Source of the DNA: Erythrobacter sp.
GTDB taxonomy: Bacteria; Pseudomonadota; Alphaproteobacteria; Sphingomonadales; Sphingomonadaceae
DNA length: 64,000 nt
Assembly (NCBI RefSeq): GCF_035194505.1
Contig: NZ_CP136573.1
Location: forward strand, 1,054,001-1,118,000
Direction: 5' to 3'
Within the stretch, counting starts at the first letter, position 1. Each line of letters starts with the position of its first letter. Under the pieces are notes generated by a model. The model did no database searches and was not told where the DNA came from. It saw only the letters and a program-made list of their open reading frames with translations. Made by a program: the position numbers and the translations under genes. This document shows positions 1 to 7,862 of this stretch, in pieces.

Positions 1-1120
1 TGTCGAAAGCGCCCGCATCAGGCGTGGCGAACTGCACGACGATGGTGCGAACCATCACCTCGCCCGGTTCGATCCCGGTGATCGGCTGAGCCTCGATCCG
101 CGGCACGCCGGCCGCAGCAGCAGCGGCCTCGGCGGCAGAACGTTCGCGCGCGGCTCGGCCGATCTCGATCAGGCGGGCAATCGCCGGATCGATCACCCCG
201 CCGGAGCCAAGCCGCAGGCTCGGGTCGGGGCGCAGCTTGCCTGAGGCAAGCGCTGCGGTGAAAATCGCGTCCATCCGCTCCACCGCCTGAGCGAGCATAG
301 CGGGCAGTGCGTCGGGATTGTCCGCCTTCAGGGTGAAGCTTTCGAGCGGGCGGCTGTCAGGGCCGTAGCGCGCGGTGAAGGTGCCGCTCACCGGCCCGCC
401 TGGGAACTGATGATCGAGCCGTGCGAAAGCCATCAGCGCGTCCGAGGCGCCATACTGGTCCAATGTGCTGCGCCACCATACGCGGCTATGCCGCCCGGTC
501 TGGCCGAAATTGATCAAGAGCGAATCGCCTCCGGCCCCGCTCGGCCGGACATAGTTGATGCGGCTGGCTCCGGGATTGAACTCGGCCCAGGCGCGCTGCC
601 ACGCATTGCGCTGTTCGTAAGTGGTGTAGGCCCCGCCGCTCACCTCGACCGGGATCAGCAGCATCGGCGCCGAGCGCGAAGCCTGCGGGCCGCCGCCGAG
701 ATAGGAGCTTGCGCGCTGGCGATCGAACACCACGCCCAAGGTCGCGATATAGCGCCGGGGCCCGAGCCGTTCGCGCTCGATCACGATGGCCGAGACCAGC
801 GCATCCAGCTGGCCTTCGGAAAGCTGCGGTCCGCCGACTTTGGCCCAGGCGAGCTTCTGTGCGTCGCGCCAGCCCTTGGCCCGCGCCTCCTCGGCGCTGC
901 CGGCCGTCACATCGACGCTGACGCCCTTCACCTCTATGTCGGAGGTTGCTGCCGTCGGCGCGATGCCGCGTTCCCCTGCCACCTGCGCCAGCAGGACATA
1001 GCCGCCGCCCAGCAGCGCAATCGCCAGCGCCGCGGAGGCGACCGGGCGCAGCCAGCGGCGCGCAGCAGCGGGTGCTGCGGGGGCGGCATCAGGGCCGGAC
1101 AGGGCGGAAGCGGCACGCAT
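1..1120 (-). CDS. Membrane-anchored protein, DUF2066/heavy-metal-associated-like, 3' end cut by window edge
   Basis: The reading frame is open from an ATG at 1120 to the window edge, giving at least 373 residues. It begins with a short Ala/Pro-rich cytoplasmic stretch and one hydrophobic segment (about residues 27-47, [20 protein letters not shown]), followed by a periplasmic domain starting with [19 protein letters not shown] and [13 protein letters not shown]. That Ala/Gln-rich repeat resembles the start of DUF2066-type proteins; sphingomonad homologues beside purM are, from memory, sometimes labelled heavy-metal-associated domain proteins. No metal-binding CxxC is visible. It is transcribed divergently from purM, 68 nt away. 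Function is unknown; the gene itself is well supported by the uninterrupted frame and its position. Confidence 0.75.
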   Translation of the reverse strand, partial: MRAASALSGPDAAPAAPAAARRWLRPVASAALAIALLGGGYVLLAQVAGERGIAPTAATSDIEVKGVSVDVTAGSAEEARAKGWRDAQKLAWAKVGGPQLSEGQLDALVSAIVIERERLGPRRYIATLGVVFDRQRASSYLGGGPQASRSAPMLLIPVEVSGGAYTTYEQRNAWQRAWAEFNPGASRINYVRPSGAGGDSLLINFGQTGRHSRVWWRSTLDQYGASDALMAFARLDHQFPGGPVSGTFTARYGPDSRPLESFTLKADNPDALPAMLAQAVERMDAIFTAALASGKLRPDPSLRLGSGGVIDPAIARLIEIGRAARERSAAEAAAAAAGVPRIEAQPITGIEPGEVMVRTIVVQFATPDAGAFD

Positions 1121-1188
1121 TGGGGAAACGCCAAACCCTTTGCCCAATGGCGGGTGGAATTCCAAGCGCGAAAGGCTATGGGGCGTGT

Positions 1189-2286
1189 ATGACGATCAAG
1201 AACTCTCCCTACACCTATGCCGATGCGGGTGTTTCGATCGCCGCCGGCAACGCGCTGGTCAAAGCCATCGCCCCGCTGGCAAAGGCCACCGCACGCCCCG
1301 GCGCAACCAGTGAGCTGGGCGGCTTTGGCGGGTTCTTCGATCCCAAGGCGGCGGGCTATACCGACCCTCTGCTGGTAGCCGCCAATGATGGCGTAGGCAC
1401 CAAATTGAAGCTCGCGATCGAACATGACCGGCACGATCACGTCGGCATTGATCTGGTCGCCATGTGCGTCAACGATCTCATCGTGCAGGGCGCGGAGCCG
1501 CTGTTCTTCCTCGACTATTTCGCCACGGGCAAGCTCGAGAACGGGGTCGCCGAACGCGTGATCGCGGGGATTGCCGAGGGCTGCAAGATCGCCGGATGCG
1601 CGCTGATCGGCGGCGAGACGGCGGAGATGCCGGGGATGTATGCGCCGGGCGACTATGATCTGGCGGGCTTCTGCGTCGGCGCGGTCGAGCGCGGCGAGCA
1701 GCTCACCGGCGACAAGGTCGCACCGGGCGACGTGCTGATCGGCCTTGCCTCGTCCGGCGTCCATTCCAACGGCTACTCGCTGGTGCGGCGTCTGGCGGCG
1801 GACAAGGGCTGGAAGCTCAATCGCCCTGCCCTGTTCGATCAGGACCAGCTGCTGATCGACGCACTGATCGCGCCGACCCGCATCTATGTCGCGAGCCTGC
1901 TGCCGCTTATCCGCGAAGGCCATATCAACGCGCTCGCCCACATCACCGGCGGCGGGCTGCTCGAGAATATACCGCGCATTCTGCCGGTGGGTGCACACGC
2001 CCATGTCGATGCCGATCTGTGGCCGCAGCCGCGTCTGATGGCCTTCCTTCAGGCGCAGGGCGCGATCGAGCCGGAAGAAATGGCCCGCACCTTCAACTGC
2101 GGAGTCGGCATGGTGCTGGCGGTTGCAACAGACAAGGTCGCCGAGGTCACCGCCCGGCTCGAAGCGGCAGGCGAGACCGTGGTCAGTGTCGGCCACATCG
2201 CAGAGGGCGAAAAGGGCTGCACCGTGCGCGGCTCTGTGGAAACCTGGTCGGCCAAGGCGGACTGGAGCGCGACGCATCTTGGCTGA
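1189..2286 (+). CDS. purM: Phosphoribosylformylglycinamidine cyclo-ligase (AIR synthetase)
   Basis: PurM makes aminoimidazole ribonucleotide from FGAM with ATP in de novo purine synthesis. The start is the ATG at 1189 ([15 protein letters not shown]), giving 365 residues, normal for the family; upstream in-frame codons encode an unconserved tail. Family hallmarks are GGFGGFFDP followed by [11 protein letters not shown] (about residues 45-75), the conserved [11 protein letters not shown] segment, and [13 protein letters not shown] near residue 250. It overlaps the following purN by a few bases, so the two are almost certainly cotranscribed and translationally coupled. Confidence 0.97.
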   Translation: MTIKNSPYTYADAGVSIAAGNALVKAIAPLAKATARPGATSELGGFGGFFDPKAAGYTDPLLVAANDGVGTKLKLAIEHDRHDHVGIDLVAMCVNDLIVQGAEPLFFLDYFATGKLENGVAERVIAGIAEGCKIAGCALIGGETAEMPGMYAPGDYDLAGFCVGAVERGEQLTGDKVAPGDVLIGLASSGVHSNGYSLVRRLAADKGWKLNRPALFDQDQLLIDALIAPTRIYVASLLPLIREGHINALAHITGGGLLENIPRILPVGAHAHVDADLWPQPRLMAFLQAQGAIEPEEMARTFNCGVGMVLAVATDKVAEVTARLEAAGETVVSVGHIAEGEKGCTVRGSVETWSAKADWSATHLG

Positions 2287-3244
2287 TAAGGCCCGCATCG
2301 CCATCCTCATTTCCGGCGCGGGCACCAATATGGCCGCGCTGCTCTATGCCAGCCGGATGGCGGACGCGGCCTACGAGGTGGTGCTGGTCGCCAGCAATGA
2401 TCCCGAGGCACCCGGTCTCGCCCTTGCCGCGCTCGAAGGCGTGCCGGTCTTCGCGCTGTCGCACAAGGGCATGGACCGCGCGGGCCACGATGCCGCAATG
2501 GAAGCCGCTGTGCTTGAGGCTGGCGCGGACTATATCGTCCTTGCAGGCTACATGCGCATCCTGTCGGACGGCTTCGTCGAGCGGTGGGCGGGCCGCATGC
2601 TCAATATCCACCCCTCGCTGCTGCCCAAATACAAGGGGCTCGACACCTTTGCCCGCGCGATTGCGGCGGGAGACAGCCATGCCGGGGCGAGCGTCCATCT
2701 GGTGACCCCTGAGCTCGATGCGGGCGAGGTGCTGGCGCAAGCCAAAGTCGCCATCGCGCCCGGTGACACCCCCGCGAGCCTCGCCGAGCGCGTGCGCTTT
2801 GCCGAGCACCAGCTCTATCCCCGCGCAGTGTCCGAATATGTCGCCCGCTGGCGCGATCCGGCGGCGTTGCTGGCGCGAGTGCGCGCGGCTGCCCTCGCCC
2901 TTCCCGAAACCGACGAGCGCGAGAGCCATGGCAGCCCGGGCTTTCGCGTCGGCGGGGAGAAGAGCGGCAAGTATTTCGCCTATTTCGCCGATCAGCACCA
3001 TGGCACCCCCCACATCGCCCTGCTGGTGCGCACCGGCTCGATGGACGAGCTGTTGAACCTCGTCGAGAGCCAGCCGGAGGTCTATTTCAAGCCCGCCTAT
3101 TACGGCGCCAGCGGATGGGTGGGGATCATCCTCAACCGCGCGAACGTGGACTGGGACGAGGTCGCGGCATGGCTGGAGCGCAGCTGGCGGGGCGCGGCGC
3201 CCAAGCGCCTCAGCCGCCTGATGGACATCGCGGACGAGTTCTGA
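2279..3244 (+). CDS. purN: Phosphoribosylglycinamide formyltransferase fused to a C-terminal MmcQ/YjbR domain
   Basis: Residues 1-190 are PurN (GAR transformylase, which transfers formyl from N10-formyl-THF to GAR): [16 protein letters not shown] at the N-terminus, catalytic Asn109/His111 in LNIHPSLLP and Asp147 in ELDAGEVL. The phosphate loop reads SGAGTN rather than the usual SGRGSN. Residues about 200-316 are a MmcQ/YjbR (DUF419) domain, recognisable from [24 protein letters not shown] and GWVGIILN, continuing in the same frame without a stop. The start is taken as TTG 2279, overlapping the purM stop, because it puts the first strand of the Rossmann fold directly after it. Total 321 residues against about 190-215 for PurN alone. 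See findings for the fusion. Confidence 0.93.
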   Translation: MADKARIAILISGAGTNMAALLYASRMADAAYEVVLVASNDPEAPGLALAALEGVPVFALSHKGMDRAGHDAAMEAAVLEAGADYIVLAGYMRILSDGFVERWAGRMLNIHPSLLPKYKGLDTFARAIAAGDSHAGASVHLVTPELDAGEVLAQAKVAIAPGDTPASLAERVRFAEHQLYPRAVSEYVARWRDPAALLARVRAAALALPETDERESHGSPGFRVGGEKSGKYFAYFADQHHGTPHIALLVRTGSMDELLNLVESQPEVYFKPAYYGASGWVGIILNRANVDWDEVAAWLERSWRGAAPKRLSRLMDIADEF

Positions 3245-4452
3245 TGGCACCTCCTGTGCGCGATCACCTGCTGGCACGCGGTCCACTGGCGCAGCGGGCA
3301 AGCGACTTTCTGGGCAAGGCGTGGGAGCGCGGCTGGTTGCCCCCGCCCGCGCTCGATCCGCAAGCCCTGTGGGCGCTCGCCGCCAAGCCCTTCGGCACCG
3401 AGGCCGAGGCCGCCGAGCATGGCGGTCGCCCGGACGAAGACGTCGCCGATTTCCGCGAGCGGTTCGAACGGCTGTGCGCGAGTATGATTGCCGAGGCCGA
3501 TCTCAACCCGCTGGGCCGCGCCATGGCCTTCGGGCAATTGCACCGTGCGGTGAAGAACCGCCTCGCACTCGGGCAGCTGTGGCACGACCGGCCCGCATTG
3601 CTCGAAACCCGCCTTGCGCCGCCGATCATCGTCATCGGCCACATGCGTTCGGGCACCACGCGCATTCACAAGCTGCTGGCGGCCGATCCGGCCTTCTCGC
3701 ACACCCGCTATTGCGACGCCTATCACCCCGTGCCCTCGCGTTTCGGGCTCAACCGGCTGGTGAGCGCGACCGAGCTGACAATGCTCGGCCTGCTCAATCC
3801 GTGGCTGCAATCGATCCACCCCATGGCTCCGGCCGAGGTGGAGGAGGAACTGGCGTGGATCTCCGCCGCGCTCCACCACTCGATCTACGAAAGCCAGTGG
3901 CACATCCCGTCTTATTCGGCATGGAGCGAGGCCCGGGACCCCGCCCCCGTCTACCGCGAATTCTCCCGCATCCTCAAAACCGACGCGACCCATCGCGGCC
4001 TTGCGGACAAGCCGCGCGTGATGAAAGTACCCGCCTTTGCCGAGGATCTGGACACCCTCCTCGCGGAATTCCCCGACGCGCGACTGGTGATTGCCCAGCG
4101 TGATCGCAGCGCAGTGCTCAAGAGCGCGGTCAGCCTCGCGGCGAACCAGATGGCAGTGCAGTCGGACAGTTGCGAAATCGGCGCGATCGAAGCGCGCTGG
4201 CAGCACAAGATTGCCTTGCGAGAGGAACGGATGACCGAGGTGCTGGCAAGCTGGCAGGGGCCGGTGGCGCGGCTGACTTTCGAGGAGCTGGGCGCAGACT
4301 GGCAGGGCGCAATCACGCGCTGCTATGCCGCGCTCGGCCTGCCGCTGCCGGATGCGGCGCTCACCGCGATGCACAAGGTGATGGCGGCAAGCGAAGAAGG
4401 CCACCACCGCGCCCATGCCGAACAACTCGCGCGATTTTCTCAGGCGGGTTGA
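3244..4452 (+). CDS. Sulfotransferase family protein
   Basis: 402 residues, ATG overlapping the purN stop by one base (TGATG). The PAPS-binding P-loop-like segment IVIGHMRSGTTRIHKLL lies near residues 129-145, and the 3'-phosphate-binding region is suggested by LVIAQRDRSAVLKS around residue 283. This places it in the bacterial sulfotransferase superfamily (PF13469 type). Substrate is not evident; homologues act on small lipids or carbohydrates. It is third in the purM-purN transcription unit but has no obvious purine role, so it may only share the promoter. A hairpin terminator follows it. Confidence 0.85.
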   Translation: MAPPVRDHLLARGPLAQRASDFLGKAWERGWLPPPALDPQALWALAAKPFGTEAEAAEHGGRPDEDVADFRERFERLCASMIAEADLNPLGRAMAFGQLHRAVKNRLALGQLWHDRPALLETRLAPPIIVIGHMRSGTTRIHKLLAADPAFSHTRYCDAYHPVPSRFGLNRLVSATELTMLGLLNPWLQSIHPMAPAEVEEELAWISAALHHSIYESQWHIPSYSAWSEARDPAPVYREFSRILKTDATHRGLADKPRVMKVPAFAEDLDTLLAEFPDARLVIAQRDRSAVLKSAVSLAANQMAVQSDSCEIGAIEARWQHKIALREERMTEVLASWQGPVARLTFEELGADWQGAITRCYAALGLPLPDAALTAMHKVMAASEEGHHRAHAEQLARFSQAG

Positions 4453-4462
4453 GCCCAAAACA

Positions 4463-4492
4463 AAAGGGCCGCCCCTCGCGGGACGGCCCTTT
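4463..4492. terminator. Bidirectional intrinsic terminator between sulfotransferase and ndk
   Basis: A GC-rich stem (AAAGGGCCGCCCC / GGGACGGCCCTTT) with a short CGC-type loop, flanked by A-run on one side and T-run on the other, sits between two convergent genes and can serve both strands. Confidence 0.8.
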
Positions 4493-4513
4493 GCATCGTG
4501 TCAGCGCTGAAAA

Positions 4514-4936
4514 TCAGCCGACGATTTCTTCCTGCTTGAAGAAGAACGCGATTTCGATCGCGGCGTTTTCTTCGCTGTCCGAACCGTGGACGGTGTTTTC
4601 GCCGATCGAGAGCGCCAGTTCCTTGCGGATCGTGCCCGGCGCAGCGTCGGCCGGGTTGGTCGCGCCCATGATGTCGCGGTTGCGGGTGACGGCGTCTTCG
4701 CCTTCGAGCACCTGCACCACCACCGGCTCGCTCATCATGAACTCGACCAGTTCACCGAAGAAGGGACGCTCGGAGTGGACAGCGTAGAAGCCTTCGGCCT
4801 GCTCGCGGGTCATGTGGATGCGCTTGGAGGCGACAACGCGCAGGCCGGCTTCTTCCAGCATCTTGGTGACCGCACCGGTCAGGTTGCGGCGGGTGGCATC
4901 GGGCTTGATGATCGAAAAGGTGCGGGTGACCGCCAT
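4514..4936 (-). CDS. ndk: Nucleoside diphosphate kinase
   Basis: 140 residues, full length. NDK equilibrates nucleoside di- and triphosphates through a phosphohistidine. The catalytic His117 is in NTVHGSDS, and the N-terminal [17 protein letters not shown] and [13 protein letters not shown] motifs are canonical. It is the last gene of the pepA-DUF2256-holC-lipoprotein-ndk minus-strand series, although the 108-nt gap upstream leaves room for its own promoter. Confidence 0.98.
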   Translation of the reverse strand: MAVTRTFSIIKPDATRRNLTGAVTKMLEEAGLRVVASKRIHMTREQAEGFYAVHSERPFFGELVEFMMSEPVVVQVLEGEDAVTRNRDIMGATNPADAAPGTIRKELALSIGENTVHGSDSEENAAIEIAFFFKQEEIVG

Positions 4937-5044
4937 GACTATGCTCCTGTGAACGTCTTTTTTAAGAGGGGGGTTATTGGCCGCGCGCGTTAGATGCTGC
5001 GCTGCAAAATGGCAAGCGCCCCGTGGCCCTGCAAAAGACGCCGC

Positions 5045-5563
5045 CTAGCCGCCCGTCTTCCTGCCGATGATCAGCTGCACCGAAGTCGGCTCGCCATCGC
5101 CCGCCCCCGCATTGGCATTGGCCGAGAAGGTGAGCCGGCCGCCATCATCTTCGCCGCCGATCATGACCGTGCGCTCGGTCGTCATCGCGACCGAAATGGC
5201 GATGCCCGCCGCATCGGCCTCGCGGCGATAATGGGCGATCACCTTGTCAGGGGCATCAGGGGTCTCGAACATCACCATCACGCCCTCGCCATCGGGCTTC
5301 TTCACCACCGTGTTAGTGACGACCTTGGCTCCGGGATAAAGGCTGAAACCCCTGGGCAGGCTGAGCGGAACCTCGGCCCCCGATCGCAGCGTGGCCGGCC
5401 CATCCGGCCCGTCAACCGTCATGCGGGTCTCGCCGCTCTTTTCATCGATGGTGTATTCCGCGCTCTCGCCGGTCTGGGTGGTGAATTCGCCCGAGGTTTC
5501 CGATCCGCAGGCCGCCAGCAATGCGGCAGCGCTGCCTGCCATGATCCATGCCGCAAACCGCAT
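5045..5563 (-). CDS. Predicted lipoprotein of unknown function
   Basis: 172 residues beginning with a lipoprotein signal peptide (MRFAAWIMAGSAAALLAAC; lipobox LAAC, acylated Cys19). The mature part has an acidic/Thr-rich stretch, then LPRGFSLYPGAKVV and HYRREADAAGIAI, the pattern of a compact periplasmic alpha/beta domain seen in many alphaproteobacterial lipoproteins. No catalytic residues are recognisable. It follows holC by 29 nt on the same strand. Confidence 0.8.
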   Translation of the reverse strand: MRFAAWIMAGSAAALLAACGSETSGEFTTQTGESAEYTIDEKSGETRMTVDGPDGPATLRSGAEVPLSLPRGFSLYPGAKVVTNTVVKKPDGEGVMVMFETPDAPDKVIAHYRREADAAGIAISVAMTTERTVMIGGEDDGGRLTFSANANAGAGDGEPTSVQLIIGRKTGG

Positions 5564-5592
5564 TTTGCGCTCCTTCCCCTGCCTGCGAAAAA

Positions 5593-6027
5593 TCAGCCCT
5601 TCTTCACCCAGCGCCCTTCTTCCTGTGCGAAGTAGGACCGTGTCACACCCTCGCGCCCGTCAAGCGCGCGCCATGCCTGACGGGCCGCAGGCGCGCCGTC
5701 GGGAGGGAATAACAGGAAAACCCGCGCAAATCCTTCGCTGTCGCGGAAATGGCCGTCGGCAAGGATCAGGTGGCTTGCGTCATTGGCGGCTACGGGTTCG
5801 GCGGAAAGGAGGATCGGCTGGGCTTCGGCTCCGGGTGTGCCCGCCTCGCCATTGGCGAGGAAGCTCTCCGGTCCCGCCTGCCACAGCGCGCGCGCAATGG
5901 CTTCGCGCTGCTGGAGATTATCCGAGACGACCAGCACCCGCTCGCCCTCACCCAGCGCGCGGCGGGCGATCAGCGTGACAACCTTCTCGACCGGATCGTC
6001 GGTGACCTGCCAGAAATCGATTTTCAT
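5593..6027 (-). CDS. holC: DNA polymerase III chi subunit
   Basis: 144 residues starting at the ATG that gives MKIDFWQVTDDPVEKVV; an AAGGA Shine-Dalgarno lies upstream, while the longer open frame to 6135 is unconserved. Chi links the clamp loader to SSB. Family features are the N-terminal FWQ strand, RVLVVSDNLQQREAIARALW, the HLILADGHF segment and FVLLFPPDG-like FLLFPPDG. Position downstream of pepA matches the pepA-holC order of many proteobacteria. Confidence 0.92.
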   Translation of the reverse strand: MKIDFWQVTDDPVEKVVTLIARRALGEGERVLVVSDNLQQREAIARALWQAGPESFLANGEAGTPGAEAQPILLSAEPVAANDASHLILADGHFRDSEGFARVFLLFPPDGAPAARQAWRALDGREGVTRSYFAQEEGRWVKKG

Positions 6028-6045
6028 ACGGCGGAGTCCTTGTTG

Positions 6046-6070
6046 CCCTACCGCTTCGCTACTTGAGGGC
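6046..6070 (-). repeat. Dispersed GCGAAGC-centred repeat, copy 1
   Basis: On the minus strand it reads GCCCTCAAGTAGCG then AAGCGGTAGGG. It overlaps the 3' end of the DUF2256 gene and supplies its stop codon. Other copies are at 6211, 6241, 54460 and 54493. Confidence 0.8.
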
Positions 6071-6203
6071 TTCGGCGGCAGCGGTCGGAACAATACTTCA
6101 CATTGTCCCAGTCCCGCTCCCACTTCTTGCGCCACGAGAACGGCAGCCCGCAGGCGAGGCAGGTCTTGGACGGCAGGTCGCTTTTTTTGCGCATCTTCGG
6201 CAT
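6048..6203 (-). CDS. DUF2256 zinc-ribbon microprotein
   Basis: A 51-residue gene. It reads [19 protein letters not shown], then [19 protein letters not shown] and DRCRR: the CxxC...CxxxC zinc ligands and the WRKKWxRDWDxVxYCSxRCR signature of DUF2256. Function of the family is unknown. The last residues (SPQVAKR) and the TAG stop are encoded inside a copy of a dispersed repeat (6046-6070), and two more copies lie immediately upstream. It sits between pepA and holC on the same strand. Confidence 0.9.
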   Translation of the reverse strand: MPKMRKKSDLPSKTCLACGLPFSWRKKWERDWDNVKYCSDRCRRSPQVAKR

Positions 6204-6210
6204 GATTGTT

Positions 6211-6268
6211 GGCCTATCGCTTCGCTACTTGAGGCCAGCCCGGCCTACCGCTGCGCTACTTGAGGCCG
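6211..6268 (-). repeat. Dispersed GCGAAGC-type repeat, copies 2 and 3 in tandem
   Basis: Two direct copies, 6211-6236 and 6241-6268, about 30 bp apart, in the gap between pepA and the DUF2256 gene. Minus-strand core: CCTCAAGTAGCG(A/C)AGCGRTAGG. Copy 3 has GCGCAGC in place of GCGAAGC. Confidence 0.8.
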
Positions 6269-6278
6269 GAAATGCGGA

Positions 6279-7739
6279 TCAACCCTCGACCACATCCCGC
6301 ACAAACTGGTCGAGCAGGCGCACGCCATAGCCGGTCGCGCCCTTGTCCCAGCTGTGGCCGGGCTTGGATGCCCACACCATGCCCGCGATATCGAGGTGCG
6401 CCCAGGGGGTGCCGGCCTTGATGAATCGCTGCAGGAACTGCGCGGCGGTGATCGATCCGGCCTCGCGCGGGCCGACGTTCTTGATGTCGGCTACAGGGGA
6501 ATCGATCATCTTGTCGTAATTGGGGCCGAGCGGCATGCGCCACAGCTTGTCCCCGCTGGCAAGGCCAGCCTCGCTCAGCTGCGCGGCGAGCGTATCGTCA
6601 TTGGCGAACATCCCGCCATATTCATTGCCCAGGCTGATGATCATCGCGCCGGTCAGCGTGGCAAGATCGACGATGCGCGCCGCATCATACTGCTCCTGCG
6701 CCCAATGCAGCGCGTCGCACAGCACCAGCCGCCCTTCGGCATCGGTGTTGAGCACCTCGACGGTCTGGCCGCTCATGGTGGTGACGATGTCGCCCGGACG
6801 CTGCGCCTTGCCGTCAGGCATGTTCTCGACGAGGCCCATGACGCCAATCACATTGGCCTTGGCCTTGCGACCGGCAAGCGCCAGCATGGCCCCTGCCACC
6901 GCACCGGCACCGCCCATGTCCCACTTCATGTCTTCCATGCCCGGCGGCGGCTTCAAGGAGATACCGCCGGTGTCAAAGGTGACGCCCTTGCCAACAAAGA
7001 CGGTGGGCTTGTCTCCGGCGGCACCGCCGTTCCAGCGGATCGCCAGCAGCTTCGATTCGCGCTCGGACCCCTGCCCGACGCCGACCAGCGCGCCCATGCC
7101 AAGCGCCGTCATCTCGGCCTCGCCCAGTACGGTGATTTCAACGCCGGTGCCCGCGAAGGCTTCCTCGCAAGCGGCGACGAAGGTTGCGGGGTAGATGATG
7201 TTGGCAGGCTCGGTCACCAGCTTGCGGGTGAACTCGACGCCCTTGGCCAGTGCGAGCTCGCGTGCCCAGGCGCCTTCCGTGCCGTCCGGCTCGCCGATGA
7301 CGTGGACCGTGGCAAGGCTCGGCCGCTTGTCGGCGGGAAGCCGTGTGCGATAGGTGTCGTGGCGCCATGCGCGAAGGCGCAGGCCAAGAAGCATCGCTGC
7401 CGCATCATCGGCCGAAAGCCCCGCGCCCGCCAGATCGAGCACCATCGCGGTCTCGCCCGAGACGAGATACTTGGCCGTAAGCGCCGCGCCTGCGCGCTCC
7501 AGTTCGAGCTTGCGCTCGGCCGAACCGGGCTCGCCCGCACCCGCCAGCGCGATGCGCTGCACCTTGCCGCCGATGCTGGCAAAGCCTTCGAACACCTGTC
7601 CGGTGCGCCCTGAAAAGCGTGCCGCCGCTGCCCCTTCGACCAGCGCCTGATCGAGCCCGGTGAGGCTGGCACCCTGGTTCACGATCCGCGCCTGAAGGCG
7701 GACATCGGCGGGCGGCGTGGCGGTAAAGAGGATCTGCAT
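6279..7739 (-). CDS. pepA: Leucyl aminopeptidase (M17)
   Basis: 486 residues from MQILFTATPPADV; the frame is open further upstream (to 7820) but that would run into the divergent lptD promoter region and is not conserved. This is a cytosolic two-metal aminopeptidase that removes N-terminal residues. Metal and catalytic motifs are VGKGVTFDTGGISLKP (about residue 250) and NTDAEGRLVLCDAL (about residue 330), both diagnostic for M17. It heads the minus-strand series with DUF2256 and holC, and diverges from lptD. Confidence 0.96.
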   Translation of the reverse strand: MQILFTATPPADVRLQARIVNQGASLTGLDQALVEGAAAARFSGRTGQVFEGFASIGGKVQRIALAGAGEPGSAERKLELERAGAALTAKYLVSGETAMVLDLAGAGLSADDAAAMLLGLRLRAWRHDTYRTRLPADKRPSLATVHVIGEPDGTEGAWARELALAKGVEFTRKLVTEPANIIYPATFVAACEEAFAGTGVEITVLGEAEMTALGMGALVGVGQGSERESKLLAIRWNGGAAGDKPTVFVGKGVTFDTGGISLKPPPGMEDMKWDMGGAGAVAGAMLALAGRKAKANVIGVMGLVENMPDGKAQRPGDIVTTMSGQTVEVLNTDAEGRLVLCDALHWAQEQYDAARIVDLATLTGAMIISLGNEYGGMFANDDTLAAQLSEAGLASGDKLWRMPLGPNYDKMIDSPVADIKNVGPREAGSITAAQFLQRFIKAGTPWAHLDIAGMVWASKPGHSWDKGATGYGVRLLDQFVRDVVEG

Positions 7740-7862
7740 GGGGTCTCCCGAAAAAGCATCAGGCCGGGTGGCTGTCACGGTGTCCGGCAGGTGCGACATT
7801 CCGTGCGCACAAGGCGGCAAACGCGATTGCGATTAGGCGCGAGCGGTGCAATAGGCAAGGCC

